Origin: an uncultured Gammaproteobacteria bacterium
GTDB lineage: Bacteria > Pseudomonadota > Gammaproteobacteria > Pseudomonadales > Azotimanducaceae_A
Length of the DNA stretch: 21,031 bases
Assembly: GCA_913041025.1 (NCBI GenBank)
Contig: CAJWGQ010000023.1
Coordinates: forward strand, 1-21,031
Reading direction: 5' to 3'
Part shown: positions 1 through 8,307 of the stretch, in pieces
Position numbering within the stretch: the first letter of the stretch is position 1
Layout of the letters: the number at the start of each line of letters is the position of its first letter
Notes under the pieces: model-generated
What the model was told of the DNA's origin: nothing
The model's input: the letters and a program-made list of their open reading frames with translations, nothing else
Databases searched by the model: none
Made by a program: the position numbers and the translations under genes

Positions 1-259
1 CCCCTAAATAGATAGCAAATGCGACTCCACCAATATTGCCTGTTCCGACCGTGCCCGAGAGTGCGGTAGCTAAAGCTTGAAAATGGGTGGTGTCTCCTGG
101 GTCATCTTCGGAGCTGTGCTTTCCCCACAGCACCGACCAAGCATGCCGAAAATAGCGTATTTGAGGGAAACCCAGATAGACAGTAAAAAATAGACCTACG
201 CCCAATATAAGAAACGGGAAATAGAATGCTCCTCCGAGGAGACTATCGGCAAAAATCAC
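1..259 (-). CDS. AGCS-family sodium:alanine/glycine symporter, N-terminal part (runs off left edge)
   Basis: The minus-strand frame encodes the start of an inner-membrane sodium-coupled amino-acid (alanine/glycine type) symporter. A long hydrophobic segment ([16 protein letters not shown]) is followed by a basic [11 protein letters not shown] stretch, then a [20 protein letters not shown] segment typical of the AGCS family around its first conserved signature; the rest lies beyond base 1. The start is unclear. The frame is open back to the stop codon of the phosphatase at 296-298 and contains no ATG. The first conventional start is GTG at 257-259, but homology-like residues ([10 protein letters not shown]) lie upstream of it, and the only Shine-Dalgarno-like GGGAG (about 290-294) is too far from that GTG. 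The gene follows the phosphatase by about 36 bases and may share its transcript. The family call is strong; the substrate and the start are inferred. Confidence 0.85.
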   Translation of the reverse strand, partial: MIFADSLLGGAFYFPFLILGVGLFFTVYLGFPQIRYFRHAWSVLWGKHSSEDDPGDTTHFQALATALSGTVGTGNIGGVAFAIYLG

Positions 260-295
260 TATATGTTCAAGAGTTTCGATGAATTTAACTCCCGC

Positions 296-1672
296 TTAAT
301 TCTTAAATAAAGCCTTGTGCATTACATGAAAAAGCTCGTTCTGCTCCATTGTGCCTCTAACCATGTCTGAAGCTAATCCTGTTGCATAGGCAGCCACATC
401 CTCTCCAGCATGCGTCTCCATATACATCGGTCTGGTGCTAAGTTGTCGATAATCTATTGATTTAGTATCAACTTTGCTTAAATCAGGGATTTCCTTCAAA
501 TAACCAGGTCCGTTGGCATAGCTTAAAGTCGTGTAAGGTTTGCCAAGTGCATCAGGCACATCATGCCCGCCAGCTCTAGCAAGTCCTAATATCGGATTAC
601 CTCTTGCTTGATAGCCGCTAATCGTTAACGTGTGACTATGATCCGATGTAACTATTATTAAAGTTTCTGACAAATCTACCATGTTCAAAGCGACCGAAAC
701 TGCTTTTGAAAGTTCTACCGTATCTGTTATTGCTCTGTATGCATTACCAGCATGATGTCCATGATCGATCCGACCCGCCTCGACAAGCAAGAAGAAACCC
801 TTCTTATTTTTATGATTGAGTGCATTTAAAGCAAATTCAGTCATTTCGGACAACGCGGGTTCGCCGACTTGATCCTTCAAACGATCTGCCTCGAAGTGCA
901 TATGAGAAGATTCGAATAGCCCTAAAATCTGAGTACTACTTTTGGGATTTAGGGTTCTTAAGCCTTCCAAACTCCAAACGTATTTCCTATTTTTTTTGTC
1001 TTCGATCCACTCGCTTATTAGGTTTCTTTTATCGGTACGTTTGCCCGATCGACTTTCATACTCAGGGTCTGGCTCATATTGAGGGAGGAAATTTGCTCTT
1101 CCACCCCCTAAAACAATATCCACACCATCTCCATGTTTAAATTCAACTAGTTGTCGTGCGATGTCCTTGCAGCCGTAAGTTACGGCATCTTCTGAAAGGT
1201 CATCATTGTCTTCCCAATTTCTCTCAACATAATGAGCATAAGCGCCTGCTGGGGTAGCGTGAGTAATTCTAGCGGTTGATACAACGCCGCTGCGCATGCC
1301 TCGCTGCTCGGCCATTTCTAAGATCGTCGGCAATTGATTAGTCAAAGAATCCTGACAATTGCCTCGTTCTACACTTGCGTTCACTCCAGATACTCCGGCA
1401 CGAGTCTTTTGTCCCGTTAAAATGGCGCTAATTGTGCCTGCGCTATCAGGAACTTGAGCATCTGTATTATAGGTCTTAATTAAAGCGAGATTTTCAAACT
1501 CTTCAAAAGATAAAGAGTGCTCTTCGCCTAATTTGCCTTGTTGCTGTCCCTCAAATATTCGTGCGGACGTCACGGTGCTCACGCCCATCCCATCGCCTAA
1601 AAAGAGTACGACGTTCTTCGCATAAGAGATCAAGGGTGACAACAAAAAACACACTACTGCAAGGCGTAACAT
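296..1672 (-). CDS. PhoA-family alkaline phosphatase, animal-like type (paralogue 1)
   Basis: Secreted or periplasmic metal-dependent phosphomonoesterase (458 aa). Residues 1-18 form a signal peptide (hydrophobic core ending in SYA). Catalytic features visible: metal-binding Asp27 in LGDGMG, nucleophile Ser77 in PDSAGT, phosphate-binding Arg151 in ERNW, Glu298, Asp303/His304/His307 in RIDHGHH, Asp344-His345 in TSDHSH, and His421 in THAGEDV. Position 138 (ITHATPA, equivalent to E. coli 153) and position 304 (equivalent to 328) are both His, as in animal alkaline phosphatases; E. coli has Asp and Lys there. The middle region (DPEY, NLISEW, ILGLFE) also follows the animal-type pattern. It lies 77 bases downstream of a paralogue and probably shares its transcript. 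An AAGAGAG Shine-Dalgarno lies just ahead of the ATG. No Pho-box-like repeat was found upstream. The length is normal and nothing appears broken. Confidence 0.95.
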   Translation of the reverse strand: MLRLAVVCFLLSPLISYAKNVVLFLGDGMGVSTVTSARIFEGQQQGKLGEEHSLSFEEFENLALIKTYNTDAQVPDSAGTISAILTGQKTRAGVSGVNASVERGNCQDSLTNQLPTILEMAEQRGMRSGVVSTARITHATPAGAYAHYVERNWEDNDDLSEDAVTYGCKDIARQLVEFKHGDGVDIVLGGGRANFLPQYEPDPEYESRSGKRTDKRNLISEWIEDKKNRKYVWSLEGLRTLNPKSSTQILGLFESSHMHFEADRLKDQVGEPALSEMTEFALNALNHKNKKGFFLLVEAGRIDHGHHAGNAYRAITDTVELSKAVSVALNMVDLSETLIIVTSDHSHTLTISGYQARGNPILGLARAGGHDVPDALGKPYTTLSYANGPGYLKEIPDLSKVDTKSIDYRQLSTRPMYMETHAGEDVAAYATGLASDMVRGTMEQNELFHVMHKALFKN

Positions 1673-1749
1673 CTAAATCTCTCTTATTTGGTTAAACAAT
1701 AGAGCGCGTTCTGAACTGAAAAATATCAGACTTATTGAAGGTCGTTTTA

Positions 1750-3075
1750 CTATTGATTTATGTCCAAAGAATCCAAAATAACGTCAAACAGAACGTTCTG
1801 TTCCATAACGCCCTTGACCAGCTCTGACTTATATCCTGTAGCGTAAGCGGGAACATCTTCGCCGGCATGAGCAGCGAGGTCACTTTGTAAATTTCTTAAG
1901 AACTGTTGTCTTATCGCCTCGTCTTTTTCCAGATGGCCCGCTTGAAATCTGGAACCTCCAGAGAAGGCGAGCTCAGGGTAGCTTAATGATCCCAATACCG
2001 ACATGCCTCTTGTTGGATAACCGCTAAAGGCTAAGGCTGAACTGTGGTCCGCAGTCACCAGAACCATCGTTTCTTCAAGATCCACAATATCTAGTACCTT
2101 TTGAATGGCATTGGAAAATTCAATCGTATCGGTTAATGCAAGATAAGGCTCCTTATTGTGATTGCCATGATCAATTCGAGCACCTTCAATGACTAAAAAA
2201 TAGTCATCTCCTATTGCCTGAAAATGCTTCACTGCAAATTCTGCCATGCTTGAAATGGATGGTTCCCCGACTCCATCGTCTGGTCTTTCAACTTCATAAT
2301 GCATTTCTAATGGTTCAAAAAGGCCCAGTATTTGACCTTCGTGAGATAGATTATCGAATTGATCTAGGTTCCAAATAAAGGTTCGATTTTGACCTTTCTC
2401 TATCCATTCATTAATTAGATTGCGGCCATCTCCTCTGGCACCCTGGAGTTGTGGGTATTCGATATCTGACGTTGTCTTTGAATGAAAGTTTGAACGGCCT
2501 CCTCCGAAAGCCAGGTCTATACCATCACCATACGGGAAAGTCGTCAATTGATGGGCTATGTCGGTACATCCTTTATCTTTAGATTCTTGAGAAACCTTTT
2601 CATCGCTCTCCCATGTTCTGTCAGATGCGTGGGCGTAGGTTGCTGCTGGAGTCGCATCAGTAATTCGAGCTGTAGTAATGATTCCTGTTTTTAACCCCGC
2701 TTTCTCAGCTAGTTCCAGTACAGTAATGCGAGAGTCACTAAGAACGCTTTGACAGTCCCCTCTTTTGTATTTTGGGCCCACACTGATCACTCCTGACCTA
2801 GTTTTCTGACCGGTCATGATTGCTGACATTGTCCCGGCAGAATCGGGTATTTGGGCATCAGCGCTGTAAGTCTTCACGAAAGCCACATTTTCAAAGCTTT
2901 CAAAACTTAAGGAGTGACTCTCACCATCGATGCCTTTAACTTGCCCGTCATAAATGCGAGCAGCAGTTATGGTGGTGATTCCCATACCGTCTCCCAAGAA
3001 TAAGATCGTACTTTTTGAATGTGCGTCAGTGCTTAGAATCTGGATAAAACAAATTAGAATGAGCAATTTTCTCAT
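1750..3075 (-). CDS. PhoA-family alkaline phosphatase, animal-like type (paralogue 2)
   Basis: Second secreted alkaline phosphatase (441 aa), clearly paralogous to its downstream neighbour over the full length. Residues 1-20 look like a signal peptide (LLILICFIQIL core). Catalytic residues present: Asp29 in LGDGMG, Ser79 in PDSAGT, Arg153 in SDRTW, Glu297, Asp302/His303/His306 in RIDHGNH, Asp343-His344 in TADHSS, and His403 in AHAGEDV. Unlike paralogue 1, the Mg-site position equivalent to E. coli 153 is Asp140 (ITDATPA), so it combines an E. coli-like Asp with an animal-like His303. The segment just before the last metal-binding His is rearranged, with a charged stretch at about 383-400 (KDEAIRQQFLRNLQSDL) replacing the NGPGY region. 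It lies 74 bases downstream of gor. No clear promoter, Pho box or strong Shine-Dalgarno was seen in that gap. Confidence 0.94.
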   Translation of the reverse strand: MRKLLILICFIQILSTDAHSKSTILFLGDGMGITTITAARIYDGQVKGIDGESHSLSFESFENVAFVKTYSADAQIPDSAGTMSAIMTGQKTRSGVISVGPKYKRGDCQSVLSDSRITVLELAEKAGLKTGIITTARITDATPAATYAHASDRTWESDEKVSQESKDKGCTDIAHQLTTFPYGDGIDLAFGGGRSNFHSKTTSDIEYPQLQGARGDGRNLINEWIEKGQNRTFIWNLDQFDNLSHEGQILGLFEPLEMHYEVERPDDGVGEPSISSMAEFAVKHFQAIGDDYFLVIEGARIDHGNHNKEPYLALTDTIEFSNAIQKVLDIVDLEETMVLVTADHSSALAFSGYPTRGMSVLGSLSYPELAFSGGSRFQAGHLEKDEAIRQQFLRNLQSDLAAHAGEDVPAYATGYKSELVKGVMEQNVLFDVILDSLDINQ

Positions 3076-3149
3076 AAGAAGCCTTTAGAGGTGTTTATAT
3101 ATTTGACTACTAACTTCGTGAAAGTAATCAAAGTTTGTTCTTACGCAAA

Positions 3150-4511
3150 CTATACTGATCTGCTGACTTGTCGCAAGGTAACAAATTCTTCTGCTGCTGT
3201 CGGATGTATGCCGATCGTGGCGTCAAATTGGCTCTTGGTCGCTCCTGCAATCAAAGCAACCGCCAAACCCTGAATAAGTTCTCCAGCATCCCCTCCCACC
3301 ATGTGTATACCTAATACTGCGTCGGTACTTCGCTTTACGATCATCTTCATAAAAGACCGTTCTTCTCTATTGGTCATCGTAAGCTTCATGGGTTTGAATT
3401 GAGATTCGTAAATATCAAGATCGCCGGCATGGTTGACTAAGGCCTCTTCCTCCGTCAGGCCTACGGTCCCGATATTAGGCTGGCAAAATACAGCGGTCGG
3501 AATATTGTCATAGGATAATGTGGGATAACTCTCGTCCCCAAATAACTGGTTAGCGATGCACATCCCCTCTTCTATAGCTACCGGTGTTAACTGTATTCGA
3601 TCGGTGACGTCACCAATGGCATAAATATTTTTTTGGCTGGTCTGGTATTTTTCGTTCACCAAGATTTCACCTCGTTCGCCCAGTTCAACGTTGGCTTGTT
3701 CGAGTCCTAAATTACTGGTGTTCGGCTTTCGACCTGTCGCATACAGAACCAAGTCACTCGAAATTTTTTCTCCATTAGACAGCGAGAGAACTCGAGAGTG
3801 TCCAGAAGAAGAAATAGAATTTACTTCCGTATTAAACATTAAATTTATGTTTTTATTAACAATCTCATTTTTAACAAATTCTCGGATTGAGATATCGAAT
3901 CCTCTTAGAAATAGTGGCCCCCTATAAACTAATGTCGTCTCTACACCCAAGCCTGCAAATATCCCTGCAAATTCGACAGCTATATAGCCTCCCCCCACAA
4001 CGACTACCTTTTTAGGGAGTTCGGGCAGATAAAAGGCTTCATTTGAGGTGATAACCAGATCGTTACCGGGAAAATCTGGAATTGTTGGAGTGCCTCCCGA
4101 AGCAACTAGAATGTATTTGGCGGAATAGCTTTGTCCCCCAACCTCTACAGTATGCTCATCTTTTAGCACGGCTCTTTCGTGATGAACTTTAACCCCTGCC
4201 TCAGCCAGCAGGTTGGCGTATATACCATTTAAGCGCTCAATCTCTTTGGTCTTATTATCTCTTAAGGTGGGCCAATTAAATTGATCTACTCTGTTTGTCC
4301 AACCATAGAATTTAGCGTCCTGAAATTCTTCATGGAAGTGGGAGCCATACACAAACAGTTTTTTTGGAACGCAGCCTACGTTGACGCATGTGCCTCCTAG
4401 GAAGGTTGACTCGGCAACGGCTACTTTTGCGCCAAATTGAGCGGCCATTCTGCTGGCGCGCACACCTCCAGAACCCGCACCTATTACAAACAGGTCATAG
4501 TCATATTTCAT
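3150..4511 (-). CDS. gor: Glutathione-disulfide reductase
   Basis: Cytoplasmic FAD flavoenzyme (453 aa) that reduces glutathione disulfide with NADPH. The FAD-binding motif GAGSGG is at residues 11-16, and the redox-active pair Cys42/Cys47 sits in GGTCVNVGCVPKK. The second nucleotide-binding motif GGGYIA (173-178) is followed by Arg197 and Arg203 in YRGPLFLRGFD, at the positions that give NADPH rather than NADH preference. The second FAD motif is YAIGDVTD, and the catalytic C-terminal His436 lies in HPTAAEEF. All are the standard glutathione reductase pattern and separate it from lipoamide dehydrogenase and mercuric reductase. Length matches the E. coli enzyme. It is divergent from ugd across 112 bases. 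A TATAGT box lies about 10 bases before the ATG, but without a well-spaced -35. Confidence 0.96.
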   Translation of the reverse strand: MKYDYDLFVIGAGSGGVRASRMAAQFGAKVAVAESTFLGGTCVNVGCVPKKLFVYGSHFHEEFQDAKFYGWTNRVDQFNWPTLRDNKTKEIERLNGIYANLLAEAGVKVHHERAVLKDEHTVEVGGQSYSAKYILVASGGTPTIPDFPGNDLVITSNEAFYLPELPKKVVVVGGGYIAVEFAGIFAGLGVETTLVYRGPLFLRGFDISIREFVKNEIVNKNINLMFNTEVNSISSSGHSRVLSLSNGEKISSDLVLYATGRKPNTSNLGLEQANVELGERGEILVNEKYQTSQKNIYAIGDVTDRIQLTPVAIEEGMCIANQLFGDESYPTLSYDNIPTAVFCQPNIGTVGLTEEEALVNHAGDLDIYESQFKPMKLTMTNREERSFMKMIVKRSTDAVLGIHMVGGDAGELIQGLAVALIAGATKSQFDATIGIHPTAAEEFVTLRQVSRSV

Positions 4512-4623
4512 TCGTATCGATACTATAAGCTTTTGTTGAAAAGCGTATTCAAGTTAGTCGTTTAGTGCAAATGACTTTGTTTATGCCTAACAGGTCCTCC
4601 TATTAGTCGAAGGTTTTGAAAAC

Positions 4624-5949
4624 ATGAAAGTCAGCATATTTGGAAGCGGTTACGTTGGTCTGGTTACGGGCATTTGTTTTGCTGAGCAGGGTAATGAGGT
4701 CATGTGTATTGACATCGACAAAGATAAAATCGAAACCCTTCGTTCCGGAACCATTCCAATTTATGAACCAGGTCTAGCAGGTTTATTGACGAATAACATA
4801 AAAGGTAATCGTATTCGTTTCTCGGATTCTATTCAGGAAGGCGTTGCGTTTAGCGATTTGATATTTATTGCAGTCGGTACGCCTTCAGATGAGGACGGCT
4901 CTGCAGATCTACAATATGTTTTATCTGTCGCTAAGAGCATTGGCCAGCGAATGGAGACTAATAAGCTAATAGTTAATAAGTCAACTGTACCGGTAGGCAC
5001 AGCAGACAAGGTTGCTGACGTTGTTTCCAAGGAATTGTCTTCTAGAAATAGCGAACTCAATTTTCAAGTTGCTTCAAATCCAGAGTTTCTAAAAGAAGGG
5101 GCCGCGGTCGAAGACTTTATGAAGCCTGATAGGATTGTTATTGGGACGGAAGACCCCTCGTCAATTGAGACATTTAAGGAGCTCTACGCTCCGTTTAATA
5201 GAAACCACGACAAAATGGTCTTTATGGATGCGCGCTCTGCTGAGCTGACTAAATATGCAGCAAATATTATGTTAGCTACCCGTATAAGCCTTATGAACGA
5301 ATTAGCTAGTATGGCTGATCTATTGGGAGCCGACATTGAAGCCGTTAGACAAGGTATTGGCTCTGATCCAAGAATCGGGCCTAATTTTTTGTATGCTGGC
5401 ACCGGTTATGGAGGTTCTTGTTTCCCGAAGGATGTGAAAGCATTGATTCATATGGCTAAGGAATTAGGCACCAAAGCAAATATTGTAGAAAGTGTTGATG
5501 CAGTAAATTCGAATCAAAAACTAATTCTCTTTAAAAAACTTCATGATTATTTTGATGGCGACCTCCAAGGAAAGGTATTTACTTTATGGGGATTGGCGTT
5601 TAAGCCAAATACCGATGACATGAGAGAGGCTCCTAGTCGAGTATTAATCGAAAAGTTGATCGAGTCCGGAGCGACCATTAACGCTTATGACCCTCAAGCA
5701 TCGGAAGAAGCGCGACGCCTTTATCCTGATGAGAATGCATTAAAGATCTTTTCAAGTGCAAATGAAGCGCTCGAACAGTCTAGTGGTTTAATAGTGGTAA
5801 CCGAGTGGAATGAGTTTCGTAGTCCCGATTTCGAGTTGATAAAGAACAATTTGATTAAGCCTTTGATCCTTGACGGCAGAAATTTATACGATCCACTAAC
5901 GTTAACTGATATGGGCTTTAGTTACTTTGGAATAGGCAGAGGCAAATAG
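4624..5949 (+). CDS. ugd: UDP-glucose 6-dehydrogenase
   Basis: Oxidises UDP-glucose to UDP-glucuronate with two NAD+, feeding exopolysaccharide or lipopolysaccharide synthesis in the cytoplasm (441 aa). The N-terminal Rossmann motif GSGYVG is at 7-12, followed by the acidic CIDID end of the second strand. EPGL (48-51), VGTPSDEDGSAD (84-95), NKSTVPVG (118-125) and NPEFLKEG (152-159) are family hallmarks. Lys210 and Asn214 lie in ELTKYAAN. The catalytic Cys266 is in GYGGSCFPKD. The C-terminal NAD-dependent domain contains WGLAFKPNTDDMREAPS. GDP-mannose dehydrogenase is the main alternative, but the VGTPSDEDGSAD segment favours UDP-glucose. A GAAGG Shine-Dalgarno lies about 10 bases before the ATG. 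It stands alone, with an SOS operon starting 80 bases downstream under its own promoter. Confidence 0.95.
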   Translation: MKVSIFGSGYVGLVTGICFAEQGNEVMCIDIDKDKIETLRSGTIPIYEPGLAGLLTNNIKGNRIRFSDSIQEGVAFSDLIFIAVGTPSDEDGSADLQYVLSVAKSIGQRMETNKLIVNKSTVPVGTADKVADVVSKELSSRNSELNFQVASNPEFLKEGAAVEDFMKPDRIVIGTEDPSSIETFKELYAPFNRNHDKMVFMDARSAELTKYAANIMLATRISLMNELASMADLLGADIEAVRQGIGSDPRIGPNFLYAGTGYGGSCFPKDVKALIHMAKELGTKANIVESVDAVNSNQKLILFKKLHDYFDGDLQGKVFTLWGLAFKPNTDDMREAPSRVLIEKLIESGATINAYDPQASEEARRLYPDENALKIFSSANEALEQSSGLIVVTEWNEFRSPDFELIKNNLIKPLILDGRNLYDPLTLTDMGFSYFGIGRGK

Positions 5950-5969
5950 CCAAATCCAGTTAATATTTC

Positions 5970-5999
5970 TTGACTACTGTATATTTATACAGTTATTCT
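5970..5999 (+). promoter_or_regulatory. SOS promoter of imuA-imuB-dnaE2
   Basis: TTGACT (5970-5975) is a good -35 box, and TATTCT (5994-5999) is a plausible -10 box with an 18-base spacer. The LexA operator fills the spacer almost exactly, so bound LexA would block RNA polymerase. Transcription would begin near 6006, about 25 bases before the GTG start of imuA. The -10 box is weak (4 of 6 matches), as expected of a tightly repressed SOS promoter. The boxes are seen in the sequence; their use is inferred. Confidence 0.65.
5977..5992. promoter_or_regulatory. LexA operator (SOS box)
   Basis: CTGTATATTTATACAG matches the gammaproteobacterial LexA consensus CTGT-N8-ACAG with perfect 7-base arms (CTGTATA/TATACAG) around a TT centre. 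It lies about 40 bases before imuA, whose operon is a known LexA regulon member in many bacteria, so repression by LexA and induction on DNA damage are very likely. No other box of this quality was noticed in the window. Confidence 0.95.
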
Positions 6000-6029
6000 G
6001 CTTGGCCCTTTACATAATGTTAATTCAAA

Positions 6030-6836
6030 GTGCCATCGGAAAAACAATCGAGAATTCCTAAACACCCAAACTTGTGGCTAGCGAAAGATTTAACCTTCCA
6101 GCGATCATCAGGTATTTCGACAGGTTATGAAAACTTAGATTCTGTTTTACCTGATGCAGGTTGGCCAAAGAGCGGTCTGGTTGAAATCGAATATCAATCA
6201 ATAGGCGTAGGTGAGTTGAGATTACTCGCCCCAGTCCTTAAACAACTTAGCCAATCTCGAAATCAATGGATAACCTGGATTGATTCTCCCTGCATTCCTT
6301 ATGCCCCAGGATTGCATTCATTAGGCATTGATATTCGAAAAATACTTCTAATTCACACCAAAAAAAATAAAGATACGCTGTGGGCGTTGGAGAAGTCCTG
6401 TAAGTCAAAAAACTGCAGCGCAGTATTGGTATGGCTAAATCAGCCGCTCAAGTTTAAGGAGACTCAACGGCTACAATTGGCCGCTAAAGCAGGCGGGAAT
6501 CTTATTTATTTATTCCGTCTTTCTACGCAACGATCGGGTTCGAGTGCCTCTGAGCTTAAACTAAATTTAAGACACACCGAAGAATCCGGAGTGATTAATA
6601 TAGATATTCTTAAGAGGCGAAGAGGCTGGTCTGTTTATGGTGTGAAACTCAACGTTGCTCAAATAATAGATACCAGCAAAAAACAAATACAGGACGTTAG
6701 AGAGAAATTACAGCTTTGGCGAGGCACGAGAGGAAACCCATCAAGCGAGCATGATTCAACCCAGAGAGAGGAGCTTCCCAATGCCGCTACCCGAAGATTT
6801 GACAAAGACCTAATACAACCCAGTCATTTGCAGTAA
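6030..6836 (+). CDS. imuA: ImuA, RecA-like translesion synthesis accessory protein
   Basis: First gene of the SOS mutasome (268 aa). ImuA proteins are short RecA/SulA-related factors that work with ImuB and DnaE2 in damage-induced mutagenesis. Hallmarks seen: HPNLWLAKDL (12-21), GYENLDSVLPDAGWPKSGLVE (32-52), IGVGELRLLAPVLKQLS (58-74), and the aromatic-rich WITWIDSPCIPYAPGLHSLGI region. There is no Walker A GxxxxGKT motif, as is usual for ImuA. The start is GTG at 6030: the upstream frame is closed by TAA at 6021-6023 and no earlier start exists. An out-of-frame ATG at 6018 begins a short 14-codon reading frame that overlaps the start; whether it matters is unknown. No good Shine-Dalgarno precedes the GTG. 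The stop codon is one base before imuB. Confidence 0.9.
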   Translation: MPSEKQSRIPKHPNLWLAKDLTFQRSSGISTGYENLDSVLPDAGWPKSGLVEIEYQSIGVGELRLLAPVLKQLSQSRNQWITWIDSPCIPYAPGLHSLGIDIRKILLIHTKKNKDTLWALEKSCKSKNCSAVLVWLNQPLKFKETQRLQLAAKAGGNLIYLFRLSTQRSGSSASELKLNLRHTEESGVINIDILKRRRGWSVYGVKLNVAQIIDTSKKQIQDVREKLQLWRGTRGNPSSEHDSTQREELPNAATRRFDKDLIQPSHLQ

Positions 6837-6837
6837 C

Positions 6838-8307
6838 ATGCTTTGGCTTGCGTTATCTTATCCTCAGCTGCCCTTGGAAGTGTTTGATCCGGAATGCGCT
6901 AGTAATAGTCGGCCCGTTGTCATATTGGAAAAGAACAAGATTGCCTTATGCAATACAGCAGCAAAAAAGCTAAATATCCTGCCAGGTAGTTCTTTAGCAA
7001 CTGCTCAAGCGATTCAAGAAGGGCTTACGTATTTTGACAGAGACCATCTTCTCGAGCAGAAAGCCCTTACCTCTTTAGCGACTAAACTGTATGCCCTAAG
7101 CAGCCAGATCAGCATGCCATCTGAATGCGCCATCTTGTTAGAAATCGGTGCTAGCATTCGCTTGTTTGGTAGTGTGGATGTGCTTGTCCAAAAGGCGATC
7201 GGATTATCTTCAACAGCAGGTCTTCAGGCTGTCAGTGGCGTTGCGCCTACCCCTCAAGCAGCATTGGCTTTCTCTTATTCAAACAAGAACAAATTATCCG
7301 ATATTCATTTAACACACTCAGGCATTGAGCGTGCTGGAATAACCGAAAAAACTATAAATCAGCTCTCCGATATGGGCATAGAAACCCTCGAAGAATTAAC
7401 TGCTCTACCATTTAAGGAAGTAGGCAAACGATTGGGTAAAGATATATTACGTTACCTCAACGAACTAACCGGCAAGACGCAAGATATACAGCAACCCATA
7501 GCCCTAAAGAAACACTTTGTAAAAGAGATTTATTGTTTACAGCCCATAAGTAACAAATCAGAACTATACGAACACAAAAACGCCCCTCTTCAACTTCTAC
7601 TAGAAGAGCTGTGCCACTGGTTACTTATTAATCAATTAGGTTGTGAAATGCTTATTTGGGAATTTGAAGCTTACGGAGTTCGTGACTGTTCGAGTAATGC
7701 AAGAAACAAAGGGACAGACAAGCGAGCTCAGGTGTCTGTCACTTTTTCAGCACCTCAACAGGAAATCACGAAGCTGCTAAAGATGACGAAACTCCGCTTG
7801 GATCAAGAATCATTGCCAAAGGAAGTGATTACCGTTCGATTAAAAGTCAGTCGACTGACTGCTTGGCAAGGCGATAATCACAGCTTATTCGGAACGCTAA
7901 TCAGTTCTGAAATGGGAAATAATAATGATCAGAAGTTGGATACTGCTTTGCTGGACGAGATTAATGCTCGCCTAGGAGACGGAAGCTGTAAAGGCATCCA
8001 GAGTATTAGCTCCATAACTCCTGAACACTCATGGGGATTTTTAGACCACCTGATTACTAGCGCTCCCCATAACAAGCATATAGATGAATTACCGCCATAC
8101 AAAAAGAGGCCTTTATGGCTAATAGACCACCCTAGATACGTTGAATTAAAGGATATTTCACTGATTGCTGGCCCTGAACGCATTCAATCCAGGTGGTGGT
8201 CTCAGTTAATTGACAGAGATTATTACATCGCAAAACAAAAAAACGGCACGGAGTGTTGGGTATTTAAAAACCCAGAAAATCGCTGGTACATCCATGGTTA
8301 TTTCTAG
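6838..8307 (+). CDS. imuB: ImuB, catalytically dead Y-family polymerase homologue
   Basis: Scaffold of the ImuA-ImuB-DnaE2 mutasome (489 aa), which in studied systems links the polymerase to the sliding clamp. The N-terminus LWLALSYPQLPLEVF is ImuB-type and lacks the first catalytic Asp cluster of true Y-family polymerases. The second site reads ILLEIGASIRLFG (about 99-111) with no catalytic Asp-Glu pair. A helix-hairpin region (GITEKTINQLSDMGIETLEEL) follows, and the C-terminus (ERIQSRWW, RDYYIAK, ENRWYIHGYF) is the characteristic ImuB tail. The likely clamp-binding motif is at 347-351, NHSLF, with Asn where Gln is usual. The gene starts one base after imuA and its last 14 bases overlap the likely dnaE2 start, so translation is probably coupled. 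Confidence 0.93.
   Translation: MLWLALSYPQLPLEVFDPECASNSRPVVILEKNKIALCNTAAKKLNILPGSSLATAQAIQEGLTYFDRDHLLEQKALTSLATKLYALSSQISMPSECAILLEIGASIRLFGSVDVLVQKAIGLSSTAGLQAVSGVAPTPQAALAFSYSNKNKLSDIHLTHSGIERAGITEKTINQLSDMGIETLEELTALPFKEVGKRLGKDILRYLNELTGKTQDIQQPIALKKHFVKEIYCLQPISNKSELYEHKNAPLQLLLEELCHWLLINQLGCEMLIWEFEAYGVRDCSSNARNKGTDKRAQVSVTFSAPQQEITKLLKMTKLRLDQESLPKEVITVRLKVSRLTAWQGDNHSLFGTLISSEMGNNNDQKLDTALLDEINARLGDGSCKGIQSISSITPEHSWGFLDHLITSAPHNKHIDELPPYKKRPLWLIDHPRYVELKDISLIAGPERIQSRWWSQLIDRDYYIAKQKNGTECWVFKNPENRWYIHGYF

Noticed and set aside
820..1140. Plus-strand 106-codon open frame inside the phosphatase gene
   Set aside because: It is antisense to a well-supported gene, has no ribosome site or recognisable domain, and looks like a shadow frame.
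3076..3149. Pho box expected upstream of the alkaline phosphatases
   Set aside because: No CTGTCAT-like direct repeats with the right spacing are present in this gap or in 1673-1749.
4512..4623. Promoters for gor and ugd in the divergent gap
   Set aside because: TATAGT (minus) and TATTAG (plus) hexamers exist, but their -35 partners are poor or badly spaced, so I did not call them as features.
8210..8293. Longer DnaE2 start at 8210 giving 1081 residues
   Set aside because: The extra 28 residues lie within the imuB reading frame, do not resemble a PHP-domain start, and the ATG at 8294 places homology about 12 residues in.
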